Source: a virus
Length of the DNA: 26,676 nucleotides
IMG/VR virus record: IMGVR_UViG_3300048033_001506
Coordinates: 1-26,676 of that record
Strand: one strand, 5' to 3'
The notes beneath the pieces were generated by a model. That model was not told the DNA's origin. It did no database searches and saw nothing but the letters and a program-made list of their open reading frames with translations. Below are positions 1 through 7,332 of this stretch, piece after piece. Positions within the stretch are counted from its first letter, which is position 1. Each line of letters starts with the position of its first letter. The position numbers and the translations under genes were made by a program.

Positions 1-398
1 CTAAAACTATGATCTCTTTTGTTATAATACAACTCGATATCTCGTTTTTTGCAAATGTCCTTACCAGTAAAGTTACTGTCTTTATACTCTATACCTAGTA
101 TACGGATATTGATGGGCAATGTCAAGAGCAAATCCTCTAAATCTTTTTCTGTGTTGTACACAATGATTTCATCTACATACTTTACAGCACTTAGTTGTAT
201 TTGTCTTTCTATGATACTCTGTATCGGAGGATTCTTAGAATCGGGGCGATCTAGTGTTGGATCGTTCTGCAGACCTACTATTAAATATTCGCAATGATGT
301 TTGGCTTCTTCCAACATTGTGATATGTCCGGCGTGTAACAAATCGAACGTACTACAAGTAAAACCTATTTTGCCGCAGCTTTTATAATCCAGCTTCAT
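1..398 (-). CDS. Cytidylyl/adenylyltransferase-like protein, C-terminus cut by window edge
   Basis: I translated 132 codons from an ATG at 398 with no stop before the window edge. The N-terminus reads GKIGFTCSTFDLLHAGHITM, which carries the HxGH nucleotide-binding motif (HAGH) of the TagD/RfaE-type nucleotidyltransferase superfamily. A strand and loop resembling 'VGLQNDP' follow, and near the edge 'YNKRDHSF' leads towards the usual C-terminal (S/T)SS motif. Family members are about 130-150 residues, so only a few residues should be missing. These enzymes transfer CMP or AMP to a phosphorylated substrate such as a sugar or glycerol phosphate; the substrate here cannot be read. The ATG is one base after the stop of the ferritin-like gene, so the two are probably co-translated. 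This is one of three genes in the window with this fold. Confidence 0.85.
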   Translation of the reverse strand, partial: MKLDYKSCGKIGFTCSTFDLLHAGHITMLEEAKHHCEYLIVGLQNDPTLDRPDSKNPPIQSIIERQIQLSAVKYVDEIIVYNTEKDLEDLLLTLPINIRILGIEYKDSNFTGKDICKKRDIELYYNKRDHSF

Positions 399-399
399 A

Positions 400-840
400 T
401 CACTGGAAGTCTCTTAACATTTTGTTTATTTCGAATGCATGCTGTTCTTCAGCTTCAATCTGTCCTCGAGCATATTCTTCCAGCATCACACTTGCATCTG
501 TGACTTCTACCATTAACTTTTTGTATGCGGCTACTGCTCTATGTTCGTGCTCCAAACTTTCTCGCAAGATCTGTGTGACACTGTGATCGTGTGATTCCTC
601 AATAGGAGAAATACGCTGTGTGGGATGGCCTTCAAATCCTGTGATCAGCTCGCCTGCATGTAGTGCATGTGCTAAACTTTCGTTTGCTTGTTCTTGCAGG
701 AATGCAACAATAGGAATTCTGTTTGGACCACTTACCATTAGAGAACTGTGAGCATAACGTACAACTCCAGCCATTTCTAATTCTATAATTTGATTTAACA
801 AATAAATTACTTTATCAGTGTTTAATTCTTTCATTTCCAA
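400..840 (-). CDS. Ferritin-like (bacterioferritin-type) four-helix protein
   Basis: The 146-residue, all-helical protein has two repeated halves typical of the ferritin-like fold. Candidate di-iron ligands are E22 in helix 1, E54 and H58 in helix 2, E97 in helix 3, and the E131-x-x-H134 pair in helix 4. The length fits bacterioferritin/Dps-like proteins (about 150 residues). Known relatives oxidise and store Fe(II) or protect DNA from peroxide; either role here is inference. The start is uncertain: TTG at 840 lies 6 nt after GGAG and begins M-E-M, while the in-frame ATG at 834 would have a 12-nt spacing. The same 24-bp leader precedes the next gene upstream. It sits in the minus-strand operon between two nucleotidyltransferase genes and a membrane protein. 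Confidence 0.8.
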   Translation of the reverse strand: MEMKELNTDKVIYLLNQIIELEMAGVVRYAHSSLMVSGPNRIPIVAFLQEQANESLAHALHAGELITGFEGHPTQRISPIEESHDHSVTQILRESLEHEHRAVAAYKKLMVEVTDASVMLEEYARGQIEAEEQHAFEINKMLRDFQ

Positions 841-853
841 TTTACTCTCCGTT
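830..853 (-). repeat. Copy 1 of a 24-bp direct repeat (ribosome-binding leader of the ferritin-like gene)
   Basis: The 24 bases are identical to 1272-1295. On the minus strand the repeat contains ACGGAGAG, then TAAA, TTG, GAA and ATG, so it carries a Shine-Dalgarno sequence and two possible in-frame starts. The flanking sequences differ. Confidence 0.9.
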
Positions 854-856
854 CTC

Positions 857-1282
857 TCAATGGCAAGCGATGCCGTATTTTTTTAATCTGTAATAGTTAT
901 ATGGCCAAGGTACTAAGAACCCAACCGCTAACATAATAGGCACTACCCACCAAGTAAGTGTTCCACCAACTAACACAAGGTCTGTGATGTTCATACTTAA
1001 TTCCATTGCTACCATACTAACAAAACTCATCTTAAATGCTGTATCAAGTGCAGACTTAAAGTCCATTGCTTGTCGCATAAGTATTACTGTTTCTAATATA
1101 ATGCTGGTTAGTAGTCCGTTAAATATAGCAAGTGGCATAACAATCCACATGCTGACTTCAGGAGCAAACAGTTGAAAGGCAAAGATAGTACCAAAGTCAC
1201 CTATGCTACAACCGAGCAAACACCATTTGGTATTGTTTGCACTTTGTCTCCATGTATGTTTACATTTCCAGTTCATTTCCAA
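857..1282 (-). CDS. DUF4396-like four-helix membrane protein
   Basis: The protein has about 140 residues with four predicted membrane segments: WCLLGCSIGDFGTIFAFQLF, then a segment around SMWIVMPLAIFNGLL, one around MSFVSMVAMELSMNITDLVL, and WWVVPIMLAVGFLVPWPYNY. The order 'W-CLLGCSIGDF' followed by a small C-terminal PWPYNYYRLKKYG segment recalls DUF4396 proteins, bacterial inner-membrane proteins of unknown function often found near metal-handling genes. I rely on remembered family shape, so the family name is tentative. The reading frame stays open upstream into the neighbouring gene, but the ribosome-binding repeat places the start at TTG 1282 or ATG 1276. It neighbours a ferritin-like gene, so a metal-related role is possible but unproven. 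Confidence 0.7.
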   Translation of the reverse strand: MEMNWKCKHTWRQSANNTKWCLLGCSIGDFGTIFAFQLFAPEVSMWIVMPLAIFNGLLTSIILETVILMRQAMDFKSALDTAFKMSFVSMVAMELSMNITDLVLVGGTLTWWVVPIMLAVGFLVPWPYNYYRLKKYGIACH

Positions 1283-1295
1283 TTTACTCTCCGTT
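1272..1295 (-). repeat. Copy 2 of the 24-bp direct repeat (leader of the DUF4396-like gene)
   Basis: Identical to 830-853. This copy overlaps the last codons and TAA stop of the nucleotidyltransferase-cupin gene, so the end of that gene doubles as the ribosome-binding site of the next. Confidence 0.9.
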
Positions 1296-2057
1296 GTAGT
1301 ACTCGAGGCGTTCAATGTCGTCTTCTGATGTTTCACTGCCAAACTGTATTTCAATTATGTGGCAGGGTTTGTCAGATGTATTGTAGGCTTGATGCCAATC
1401 ACCTTGATACACAGTGAACACATCGTCTTTCTTTAGTGTGTGTATTCTATAAGCAGTGTGGTGTCTGAAGCTGTGTTTAACTTGCAGTGTGCCTTTGCTC
1501 ACAAACCATATTTCCGATCTTTTAAAATGTCTTTGATAACTGATACCTTGTCCTGGCTCGATGACTAATTCCTTGACTTTGACAGCATCGTCACAGAACA
1601 ATTCTGAAAATGCACCCCACACACGTTCTTCTGTTGGATATTTCCAATCTCTGAGTATCCAACTGCTGCTGTTTGCTTTGTGGTCTCCGCCTACTGAAAA
1701 CACAAACTCGTAACCGTCGACGGCCATCTCAGGTATGTTGTCCTTACCTCGGTCGCCGCCGTTGCAGAAAACATATTGCTCGGTCTCGCCGTACATATCT
1801 TTTACGGCTTGCAAACCTTGGGTTGCAGTTTCATCATCATCGTTAAAGGATATGACTGCATCCACTAGCTCCATATTTTCTAATATAGTGCGTCTTTCAA
1901 CAAAGGGCATAAATGGCTTACCTTTCTTTCTTGTGAGCCAGTTGTCGCTGTTTAGCAATACAACAAGCACATCGCCATATTCCTTAGCAGATTTTATCAG
2001 ATTGATATGCCCGCTATGCAGCGGATCAAATCCACCGGACACCACAGATATTTTCAA
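1284..2057 (-). CDS. Nucleotidyltransferase fused to a mannose-6-phosphate-isomerase-type cupin
   Basis: Two domains are visible in 257 residues. Residues 1-135 form an RfaE/TagD-like nucleotidyltransferase with the HSGH motif at 14-17 and an SSSW segment at 130-133 near the expected C-terminal (S/T)SS motif. Residues 145-255 match the type II phosphomannose isomerase cupin: 'RVWGAFSELF', Q175, H177, E182, the barrel strand 'GDVFTV'-like segment, G219-D-W-H222, and a C-terminal 'EDDIERLEYYNG' block. The second His of the usual HxH pair appears to be Lys179, so metal binding may be altered. The expected role is activation or isomerisation of a sugar phosphate, perhaps for a nucleotide sugar used in glycan work. 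The start is TTG, with GAGG 5-6 nt upstream. It lies 12 nt after bS21 in the operon. Confidence 0.85.
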   Translation of the reverse strand: MKISVVSGGFDPLHSGHINLIKSAKEYGDVLVVLLNSDNWLTRKKGKPFMPFVERRTILENMELVDAVISFNDDDETATQGLQAVKDMYGETEQYVFCNGGDRGKDNIPEMAVDGYEFVFSVGGDHKANSSSWILRDWKYPTEERVWGAFSELFCDDAVKVKELVIEPGQGISYQRHFKRSEIWFVSKGTLQVKHSFRHHTAYRIHTLKKDDVFTVYQGDWHQAYNTSDKPCHIIEIQFGSETSEDDIERLEYYNGE

Positions 2058-2069
2058 AATAACCTCAGC

Positions 2070-2486
2070 TTATTTGTGTTTTGAACGCTGTCGAAGACGA
2101 TCTTGCTGATCTCTTACCTTTTTCATCTTCTTCTTAGTTTTTAAATGCTTGAGACCTGTAGTCGAATACTGCACACTTTCGCCAGATAGTTCTCTGTCAG
2201 AAACAGATCGCTTCCATCGCTTGACTGCTTGTGCTCTTGCCCTACGCTTTGTCTCACTGGGCTTTTCGTGATACATTTTCTTAGATAAAGTTTTCTGGAA
2301 ATCATCACGCTCTAGTCTCTTTTTGAGAATACGCAATGCTTTGCCCACATCGTTGTTTCTAACTTCAATGCCAGGCTTGAAGAAGTCTAAGAAGTCTTCT
2401 TTTTTCTTAACATATCGATCTTTATTATTATTGTTGTTGTTTTTATCCCAACTTTTTGTGAAGTTGTTATTCCTTGGTTTATTCAA
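2070..2486 (-). CDS. rpsU: Phage-encoded ribosomal protein bS21 homolog with extended ends
   Basis: Residues 40-93 match the bS21 core: IEVRNNDVGKALRILKK, then a 'MYHEKPSETKRRARAQAVKR' block, the most diagnostic part of S21. The KPSE form is closer to alphaproteobacterial S21 than to the KPTT form of enterobacteria. Cellular bS21 is about 70 residues; this one is 138, with an Asn-rich N-terminus (six consecutive Asn at 16-21) and a long Lys/Arg-rich C-terminal tail. bS21 binds the 30S platform near the anti-Shine-Dalgarno end of 16S rRNA. Viral bS21 genes are known from marine phages including a pelagiphage, and are thought to enter host ribosomes. The start is TTG, with AGAGGA just upstream, and it overlaps the clpX stop by 8 bp, so the two are coupled. 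Confidence 0.88.
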   Translation of the reverse strand: MNKPRNNNFTKSWDKNNNNNNKDRYVKKKEDFLDFFKPGIEVRNNDVGKALRILKKRLERDDFQKTLSKKMYHEKPSETKRRARAQAVKRWKRSVSDRELSGESVQYSTTGLKHLKTKKKMKKVRDQQDRLRQRSKHK

Positions 2487-3747
2487 TTTGTCCTCTCAGT
2501 AAAACACTGTAGTGTTCGTCTGTCTGTTTAACTCCGTTACTATAAACAAGAGTGGGTAATACCTGTGTTTCTTTATCCTGTGGATAACTATCAAAAATAA
2601 TACCTATAACACCGTCTTTGTTTAATTCTGGTGCTCTGAACATGATACTGTGCAGACTTGCTTCAACAATACTGCGTATTCCTCTAGCGCCTGTCCCGTT
2701 GCTGTGTGCTATCTTGGATACATTTTTAAAGTACTCTTGAGAAAAGTTTAATTCTATATTGTCCAATTCTAGCAACTGTTTAGATTCTTTGATAACACTT
2801 ACATCGGACGATGTCATAATGGAAATCATATCATCTTCTGTTAATTCGTCCAAAGATACTATAGTAGATAATCGACCAACAAACTCTGGTATCAGACCAT
2901 AGGAAATTAAATCCTTGTGAGTTATTTGCTGTCTCCATGTATCAGTTTGTGTATTACTTATATCTGCACCGAACCCGATAGTGCGTTTATTGATCCTACT
3001 TGTCACTGTTTTTTCTAAACCCACAAATGCACCACTACACACAAACAGCACGTTTGACGTATCGAACTCAACAAAACTATCGGATTTTCTAGAGTTGGGT
3101 AGCGGCACTTTTACTGTTGTGCCTTCGATCAACCGTAACAATGCCTGTTGTACACCCTCTCCACTGATATCCTTTGTTGAAGAATTAGATTCGCTGCTTC
3201 TGGATTTTTTATCTATCTCATCTATGAAAACAATTCCCGACTGTGCAAGATTTACATCCCAGTCGCAAGAATTCAGTAGTCGCTCTATGACACTTTCAAC
3301 GTCCTCACCAACATAGCCTGCCTCGGTTAATGTGGTAGCGTCTGCTATTGCAAACGGAACCCTCAGCGTCTTGGCTAAGGTCTGTGCCAGTAGTGTTTTA
3401 CCTGATCCAGTTGGACCTACCATCAGTATGTTTGTCTTGCCTATAACATGATCTTCTTTGACCAAATTCATACGTTTGTAATGATTGTACGACGCAATAC
3501 TGAGTATCTTTTTAGCTGTACTCTGTCCTATCACTGTTCTGCCTAGCGTGTCAAAAATGCTAGCCGGAGTAGGTATATCTTCCATGTTGATATCGTCGTT
3601 ATGGATATCAGTATCGTCGAGTATATTTGCACTGACTCGAATACACTCATCGCATATAAATGCAGTAGGCCCTGCAATTAATTTGTTTACTTGCTCTCTG
3701 CCTTTACCGCAAAAACTGCAGGAATAATTCTGATCTGGTGAATTCAT
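2479..3747 (-). CDS. clpX: ClpX-type AAA+ unfoldase
   Basis: At 422 residues this is full-length ClpX. The zinc-binding domain has C10, C13, C32 and C35. The AAA+ domain has Walker A GPTGSGKT (111-118), pore loop GYVG (144-147), Walker B IVFIDE (172-177), the segment corresponding to pore loop 2 around RKSDSF (220-225), the ClpP-docking tripeptide IGF (257-259) and the sensor-2 region GARGIRS (353-359). It should therefore form a hexamer that unfolds tagged proteins and docks on host ClpP; no clpP is seen here. A phage copy could redirect host proteolysis or process phage proteins. It starts with ATGA overlapping the previous gene's stop and is followed directly by bS21. No key residue seems missing. 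Confidence 0.95.
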   Translation of the reverse strand: MNSPDQNYSCSFCGKGREQVNKLIAGPTAFICDECIRVSANILDDTDIHNDDINMEDIPTPASIFDTLGRTVIGQSTAKKILSIASYNHYKRMNLVKEDHVIGKTNILMVGPTGSGKTLLAQTLAKTLRVPFAIADATTLTEAGYVGEDVESVIERLLNSCDWDVNLAQSGIVFIDEIDKKSRSSESNSSTKDISGEGVQQALLRLIEGTTVKVPLPNSRKSDSFVEFDTSNVLFVCSGAFVGLEKTVTSRINKRTIGFGADISNTQTDTWRQQITHKDLISYGLIPEFVGRLSTIVSLDELTEDDMISIMTSSDVSVIKESKQLLELDNIELNFSQEYFKNVSKIAHSNGTGARGIRSIVEASLHSIMFRAPELNKDGVIGIIFDSYPQDKETQVLPTLVYSNGVKQTDEHYSVLLRGQIE

Positions 3748-4136
3748 TTATTACTTGTATACCTCGGCTTGTCATTGGAATCGCTGTCTTCTGAGGGAAG
3801 TGGTACAGCCCAAAACCCCAATGCACTATTTACTTCGTCCTCACTGAGTTTTGTCAATAATTCGACTATTTCTTGTTCACTTAAATCTTCCTTATTGAAA
3901 TCTGAATTGACTAACAACCTTGCAGCTTCTCGCAAGTTTATATCAGTGGTATTACTTGTTTGTAGCTGACTTTCTAAATGTTTTATTTTTTCTATGTACA
4001 TTCGCTCAGCTTTAGATGAAATAGGCATAACTACTTCTCTACTCGATTGAGCGTCGGCGTCGGCTAATTTGCGTAGTGCCTTTTCGTATTTTTCAAGCAA
4101 ACTGTTGTATGCTTGTTGAATATCGTTACTGTTCAT
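3744..4136 (-). CDS. Small coiled-coil protein, paralog of the next gene upstream
   Basis: I place the start at the ATG at 4136, giving 130 residues (MNSNDIQQ...), because it overlaps the previous stop in the style of this operon; the frame remains open for 16 more codons upstream. The N-terminus 'IQQAYNSLLEKYEKALRKLAD' is a heptad helix closely similar to the N-terminus of the adjacent gene (VQSALNELYEKYEKTLRLLAD). A second helix follows around KAERMYIEKIKHLESQL, then an acidic helical segment and a short disordered tail. I do not recognise the family. The position between a coiled-coil membrane protein and ClpX suggests they act together, perhaps as adaptors or assembly partners, but this is inference only. 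Confidence 0.75.
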   Translation of the reverse strand: MNSNDIQQAYNSLLEKYEKALRKLADADAQSSREVVMPISSKAERMYIEKIKHLESQLQTSNTTDINLREAARLLVNSDFNKEDLSEQEIVELLTKLSEDEVNSALGFWAVPLPSEDSDSNDKPRYTSNK

Positions 4137-4350
4137 CGCCCAGTACGGTTTTCTCAAGATCAAGAATAGATTGCGGTATGGCAAGATTCACATCCAACGA
4201 AGGCTCAATACTTGACTGCTCTTCTAATTGTTGTATTCTAGTTTCTTGTGTGTTATTTTTTTCCACAGAGTCTGCTAACAGTCTCAGAGTTTTTTCGTAT
4301 TTTTCATACAGTTCATTTAATGCAGATTGTACTTGTTCTTTATTTGCCAT
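4126..4350 (-). CDS. Small coiled-coil protein (74 residues), paralog of its neighbour
   Basis: The 74-residue protein starts at an ATG preceded by GGAAACACCG and overlaps the membrane-protein gene before it and the paralog after it by 11 bp each. Residues 7-27 form the same 'EKYEK-LR-LAD' helix as the neighbouring gene, followed by a second heptad stretch (TRIQQLEEQSS) and a short C-terminal segment. There are no membrane segments or cysteines. The shared N-terminal helix implies tandem duplication followed by divergence of the C-terminal part. No function can be assigned; two proteins with matching coiled-coil ends might form hetero-oligomers with each other or with the coiled-coil membrane protein encoded just upstream. 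Confidence 0.75.
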   Translation of the reverse strand: MANKEQVQSALNELYEKYEKTLRLLADSVEKNNTQETRIQQLEEQSSIEPSLDVNLAIPQSILDLEKTVLGDEQ

Positions 4351-5953
4351 CGGTGTTTCCTTTTATTTTTTCTTCCAATTCTTGTTCTAACTTTAAGATA
4401 GCATCAGGCGTTTTTAAATCAAAATCTATATCCTTTTCCACTATCACTGTTTTAGTCTTAGGTTTTTTATCTAATGCTTTTTTGAGTCGTTCAATTTCTG
4501 CAGCACTTTCCATCATTGCTGTAGCAGCATCATCTACAGCAGAATATCCAGACTGTAAGGTACTATTGCTGTAACTTCCAGGAGCCCCCTCTTGTTGTAA
4601 GTCTGTATTATTGTTTTTTGTGGTCTCGACGTGAGGTACGTTTTCTTCTTTGGTATGGAGCTGTTTGTGTACCGGGGATTCACTGTTACTGTCTGTATGG
4701 CCTCCACTGGAAATTTTATATTCATCATCGGGTCCTTTATTTTCTAAATTGACACCATAACGCATCAATGTCTGATTGGCAGCTATTAACAAAATCACAG
4801 CAAGAGGATCAAACACAAACACCAGCATTAAAATGAATAGTCGAACTGATTGGTCCAGATAATCTGCAGAGTCGTTTCCATATATAAGTTGTGCCACATA
4901 CTTAATCGGGCCCACTTCCTTTTCCAGACTCCTAACAATGCTTTCTGCTTCAAATTTCTCTTCTTTCAAAGTAGCAATAGCAGTATAGATGTTGTCTATT
5001 TGATTGTTATAATCATCGATCTGCTGTATTGTATCATCCTGACTTTGAGCACTTGCTCCCCTAAGTCGATTAATTTCCGCATTAGCATTATCTATAGTGG
5101 TCTGAGCTTGCGCTCTGTATCTATCAATAGCACCCTGGAATGTCTTAATATCTGCTGTGGCCCGTTGTCGCAACAACTGTCTCTGTTGATCAAACTGCTT
5201 TTTCTGTGCAGCAAGATCATCACGTTCCACTTGTTGCACGTTCCGCAACTCGTTCGCTTGCGCAACATAATCTATGGTTTCTGTTTCTGCACGTCTAAAT
5301 GCTCCGCCGGCGTCAGTTTCAATTACTTCGACTCCTTTATTGCGTAACTCATTTACAGCACGATCCAGATCACTAAGTCTGAGATCTATCTTTTCTTCCC
5401 TGCTGTCTACACCTTCTAAATCTACTGTTAGTTGTTCTCTCACACTAGTGATTTGATTTTGATTGTACTCTATATCCCCTTGTACTTGTTCCCATGCACC
5501 GCCACGAATATTTTCCTGTTGGGCAATACTGGAATCGGTATCAAAGCCTGACCCGCTTGTCAGTGAGGATATTCTGTCCTGTACTATGCTAATTTTGTTT
5601 TCTTCTCTGCTGATTTGGCTGTCTATACGTTCCACCGCTGCAAGAGCATCACTGCTAACTCCTGCTTGATCAAGATGCGCTTTAGATAAGTATCCAAAAA
5701 TGCCCATGCTAGTGATTAGCATTAATACTAACACAGCAATAGTCAAATAAGACTTTATCAGCAGACCAGCAGTATGCCAATATCTATACAACCAACTTGC
5801 TGTGAGTAACTTGCCCACTTCCAGTGTGCCCGCCATTATAGCTATCTGCAGTGCGCTTGCGCTAAATATTGCCATAAGCCCTTCGATGCTGAACCAAGCT
5901 GCAACACCCGCTATAGTAAGAGCTGTTAATAATGTAAGGAATCCAAAAATCAT
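4340..5953 (-). CDS. Large coiled-coil inner-membrane protein
   Basis: This 537-residue protein has hydrophobic segments at about 2-24, 30-55 and 66-89, then a long charged heptad-rich region (about 100-348) and another membrane segment at 371-393 (LFILMLVFVFDPLAVILLI). The tail of about 140 residues is hydrophilic and ends in another helix (KTPDAILKLEQELEEKIK). The coiled-coil domain probably projects into the periplasm or cytoplasm between membrane anchors. I recognise the general type from marine T4-like phages, where such proteins are left unnamed; the function is unknown. It is the first gene of the minus-strand operon. A late-promoter octamer lies only 5 nt before the ATG and no Shine-Dalgarno sequence is visible, so the mRNA may be leaderless. 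Confidence 0.85.
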   Translation of the reverse strand: MIFGFLTLLTALTIAGVAAWFSIEGLMAIFSASALQIAIMAGTLEVGKLLTASWLYRYWHTAGLLIKSYLTIAVLVLMLITSMGIFGYLSKAHLDQAGVSSDALAAVERIDSQISREENKISIVQDRISSLTSGSGFDTDSSIAQQENIRGGAWEQVQGDIEYNQNQITSVREQLTVDLEGVDSREEKIDLRLSDLDRAVNELRNKGVEVIETDAGGAFRRAETETIDYVAQANELRNVQQVERDDLAAQKKQFDQQRQLLRQRATADIKTFQGAIDRYRAQAQTTIDNANAEINRLRGASAQSQDDTIQQIDDYNNQIDNIYTAIATLKEEKFEAESIVRSLEKEVGPIKYVAQLIYGNDSADYLDQSVRLFILMLVFVFDPLAVILLIAANQTLMRYGVNLENKGPDDEYKISSGGHTDSNSESPVHKQLHTKEENVPHVETTKNNNTDLQQEGAPGSYSNSTLQSGYSAVDDAATAMMESAAEIERLKKALDKKPKTKTVIVEKDIDFDLKTPDAILKLEQELEEKIKGNTDGK

Positions 5954-5958
5954 AACTA

Positions 5959-5966
5959 TATTTATC
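5959..5966 (-). promoter_or_regulatory. Late-promoter octamer GATAAATA for the 5953-1 operon
   Basis: The minus strand reads GATAAATA, one base from the T4 late consensus TATAAATA. If transcription starts 6 nt after the octamer, as in T4, it begins at the A of the ATG at 5953. Confidence 0.65.
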
Positions 5967-6005
5967 GGTTTAGATTGGCAAACTCAAGGAATTTTCAATT
6001 AAAAC

Positions 6006-7244
6006 ATGTTTTTTTATCATCATAAAGGGATCAAAGTCAGTACACTGGTCATTGATCCCTCACAAGTTTGCATAGACAACATAGATATTACCAGAGCCAA
6101 AGACAAGTATTGGTCTAAGTGGAGATTCGAACAGTTATTTCAGGATGTCGATGACTGGAGAATAATGCAATTACTGTCTGAAAGTGCCGTAAACAATCTC
6201 CTGGCATATAACACTGAAGCCGTGGATATATCCTCATTTTATATACACCTAGAAGATTTCCTAGAAAACGAATTCGACGACACGCACTATTTTGAAATAC
6301 CTATGAGCCTCTGGTATATACTAAAGGACAGAAAAAAACTTTTTGCTGGAAAAAATATTATAATTTCACAGCCAGCTGAATGTTTTTTTGTAGGGTTAAA
6401 GTGTGATCAATTGTATTACCCTAGTCTGATCAGGCAGGACCCTTCGGTGCTAACAGATTTAGAATTCTGCAAAACTGCCACTGTGGTATGGGACAATATA
6501 GATTCGAGGAACAAGGAAAGATTCCCCCACATAAATTGGATTCCTGTAAATCTATGGTTGCCAGAATATGCGCACAATCAATCGCGACTTGAACCTAATC
6601 CAATTGTGTTTAGAAAAAATATCAGGGGCACAGTGCTCAAGCAAAAGAAACACGATTTTGTTGCACTGTTGGGAAAAATGAAGCTTCATCGAGAAGACTT
6701 TGCAAAGCAGGTTGTACAGAACAATTTACATCTAAACAACGAGATTGGCACAAATTTTGACGAAGCAATTAAAGATATTGCTGATCTTAAATTAATATAT
6801 GAGGAAGCAAATAACCCGCATCACACAACGGATAGGGATATGCGGCCTGAATGGTACAGGGAATGCAGAGTGTGGATATCCCTAGAAACTGCTTTCGATG
6901 ATCCCAGCATACTCGAGGATGAATTGCGGTTCTGTCAACTTACTGAAAAAACATTCAAGCCTATGGCATACGGTATGCCCTTCCTGCTTAATGGTGGTTA
7001 CGGTATTTTTGAATACATAGAGTCCTTGGGATTCAAAACGTTCACAGATGTGTTCGGAAATTACGTCGGGGAAACCTATCAGGAAACAAACAGTAACATT
7101 ATCGATATCATAAGGAACTTGGATACGTTCGATTGGAATTTAATAGCAGACCACTGCGAGCACAATCACGATGTATTGATGTCTTGGACAAAGACAAGAA
7201 CACTGAATTTGTTTATGGATAATCTAGAAAAAGCTGTTAAGTAA
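6006..7244 (+). CDS. Putative glycosyltransferase (exostosin/fucosyltransferase-like C-terminal motif)
   Basis: At 412 residues, the most telling part is the C-terminal third: 'CRVWISLETAF', then 'LTEKTFKPMAYGMPFLLNGG' and 'YIESLGFKTF'. This Glu-Lys-Thr-(F/W)-Lys-Pro block with a following glycine-rich turn is the nucleotide-sugar-binding signature seen in GT10 fucosyltransferases and exostosin-like phage glycosyltransferases. The N-terminal half is not recognisable. It likely transfers a sugar to a phage or host glycan in the cytoplasm; donor and acceptor are unknown. It stands alone on the plus strand, divergent from the 5953-1 operon across a 52-bp gap and convergent with queD. The only Shine-Dalgarno-like sequence (AAGGA) lies about 15 nt before the ATG, which is long. 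Confidence 0.65.
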   Translation: MFFYHHKGIKVSTLVIDPSQVCIDNIDITRAKDKYWSKWRFEQLFQDVDDWRIMQLLSESAVNNLLAYNTEAVDISSFYIHLEDFLENEFDDTHYFEIPMSLWYILKDRKKLFAGKNIIISQPAECFFVGLKCDQLYYPSLIRQDPSVLTDLEFCKTATVVWDNIDSRNKERFPHINWIPVNLWLPEYAHNQSRLEPNPIVFRKNIRGTVLKQKKHDFVALLGKMKLHREDFAKQVVQNNLHLNNEIGTNFDEAIKDIADLKLIYEEANNPHHTTDRDMRPEWYRECRVWISLETAFDDPSILEDELRFCQLTEKTFKPMAYGMPFLLNGGYGIFEYIESLGFKTFTDVFGNYVGETYQETNSNIIDIIRNLDTFDWNLIADHCEHNHDVLMSWTKTRTLNLFMDNLEKAVK

Positions 7245-7254
7245 GGAAGCAGGG

Positions 7255-7272
7255 GCCTGCTCGTCAGCAGGC
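7255..7272 (+). repeat. GCCTGC stem-loop after the glycosyltransferase gene, sharing 14 bp with 7319-7332
   Basis: GCCTGCT-CGTC-AGCAGGC forms a strong hairpin 10 nt after the stop at 7244. No T-run follows on either strand, so it is not a standard intrinsic terminator. Its right part, GCTCGTCAGCAGGC, recurs exactly at 7319-7332. Confidence 0.7.
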
Positions 7273-7318
7273 ATGCTACTATCTAAACTCACATATTATG
7301 TCATATACTGCTGTTATA

Positions 7319-7332
7319 GCTCGTCAGCAGGC
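7319..7332 (+). repeat. Second copy of GCTCGTCAGCAGGC
   Basis: The 14 bases equal 7259-7272, 60 bp away. The left arm of the hairpin is missing here. Both copies lie in the 104-bp gap between convergent genes. Confidence 0.75.

Noticed and set aside
1283-1354. N-terminal extension of the DUF4396-like protein
   Set aside because: It overlaps the nucleotidyltransferase-cupin gene and lacks a ribosome-binding site; the 24-bp leader marks the real start.
4850-5347. Plus-strand frame of 165 codons
   Set aside because: Fully antisense to the coiled-coil membrane protein gene, whose heptads and membrane segments are clear; the Leu/Cys/Ile-rich translation is typical of a shadow frame.
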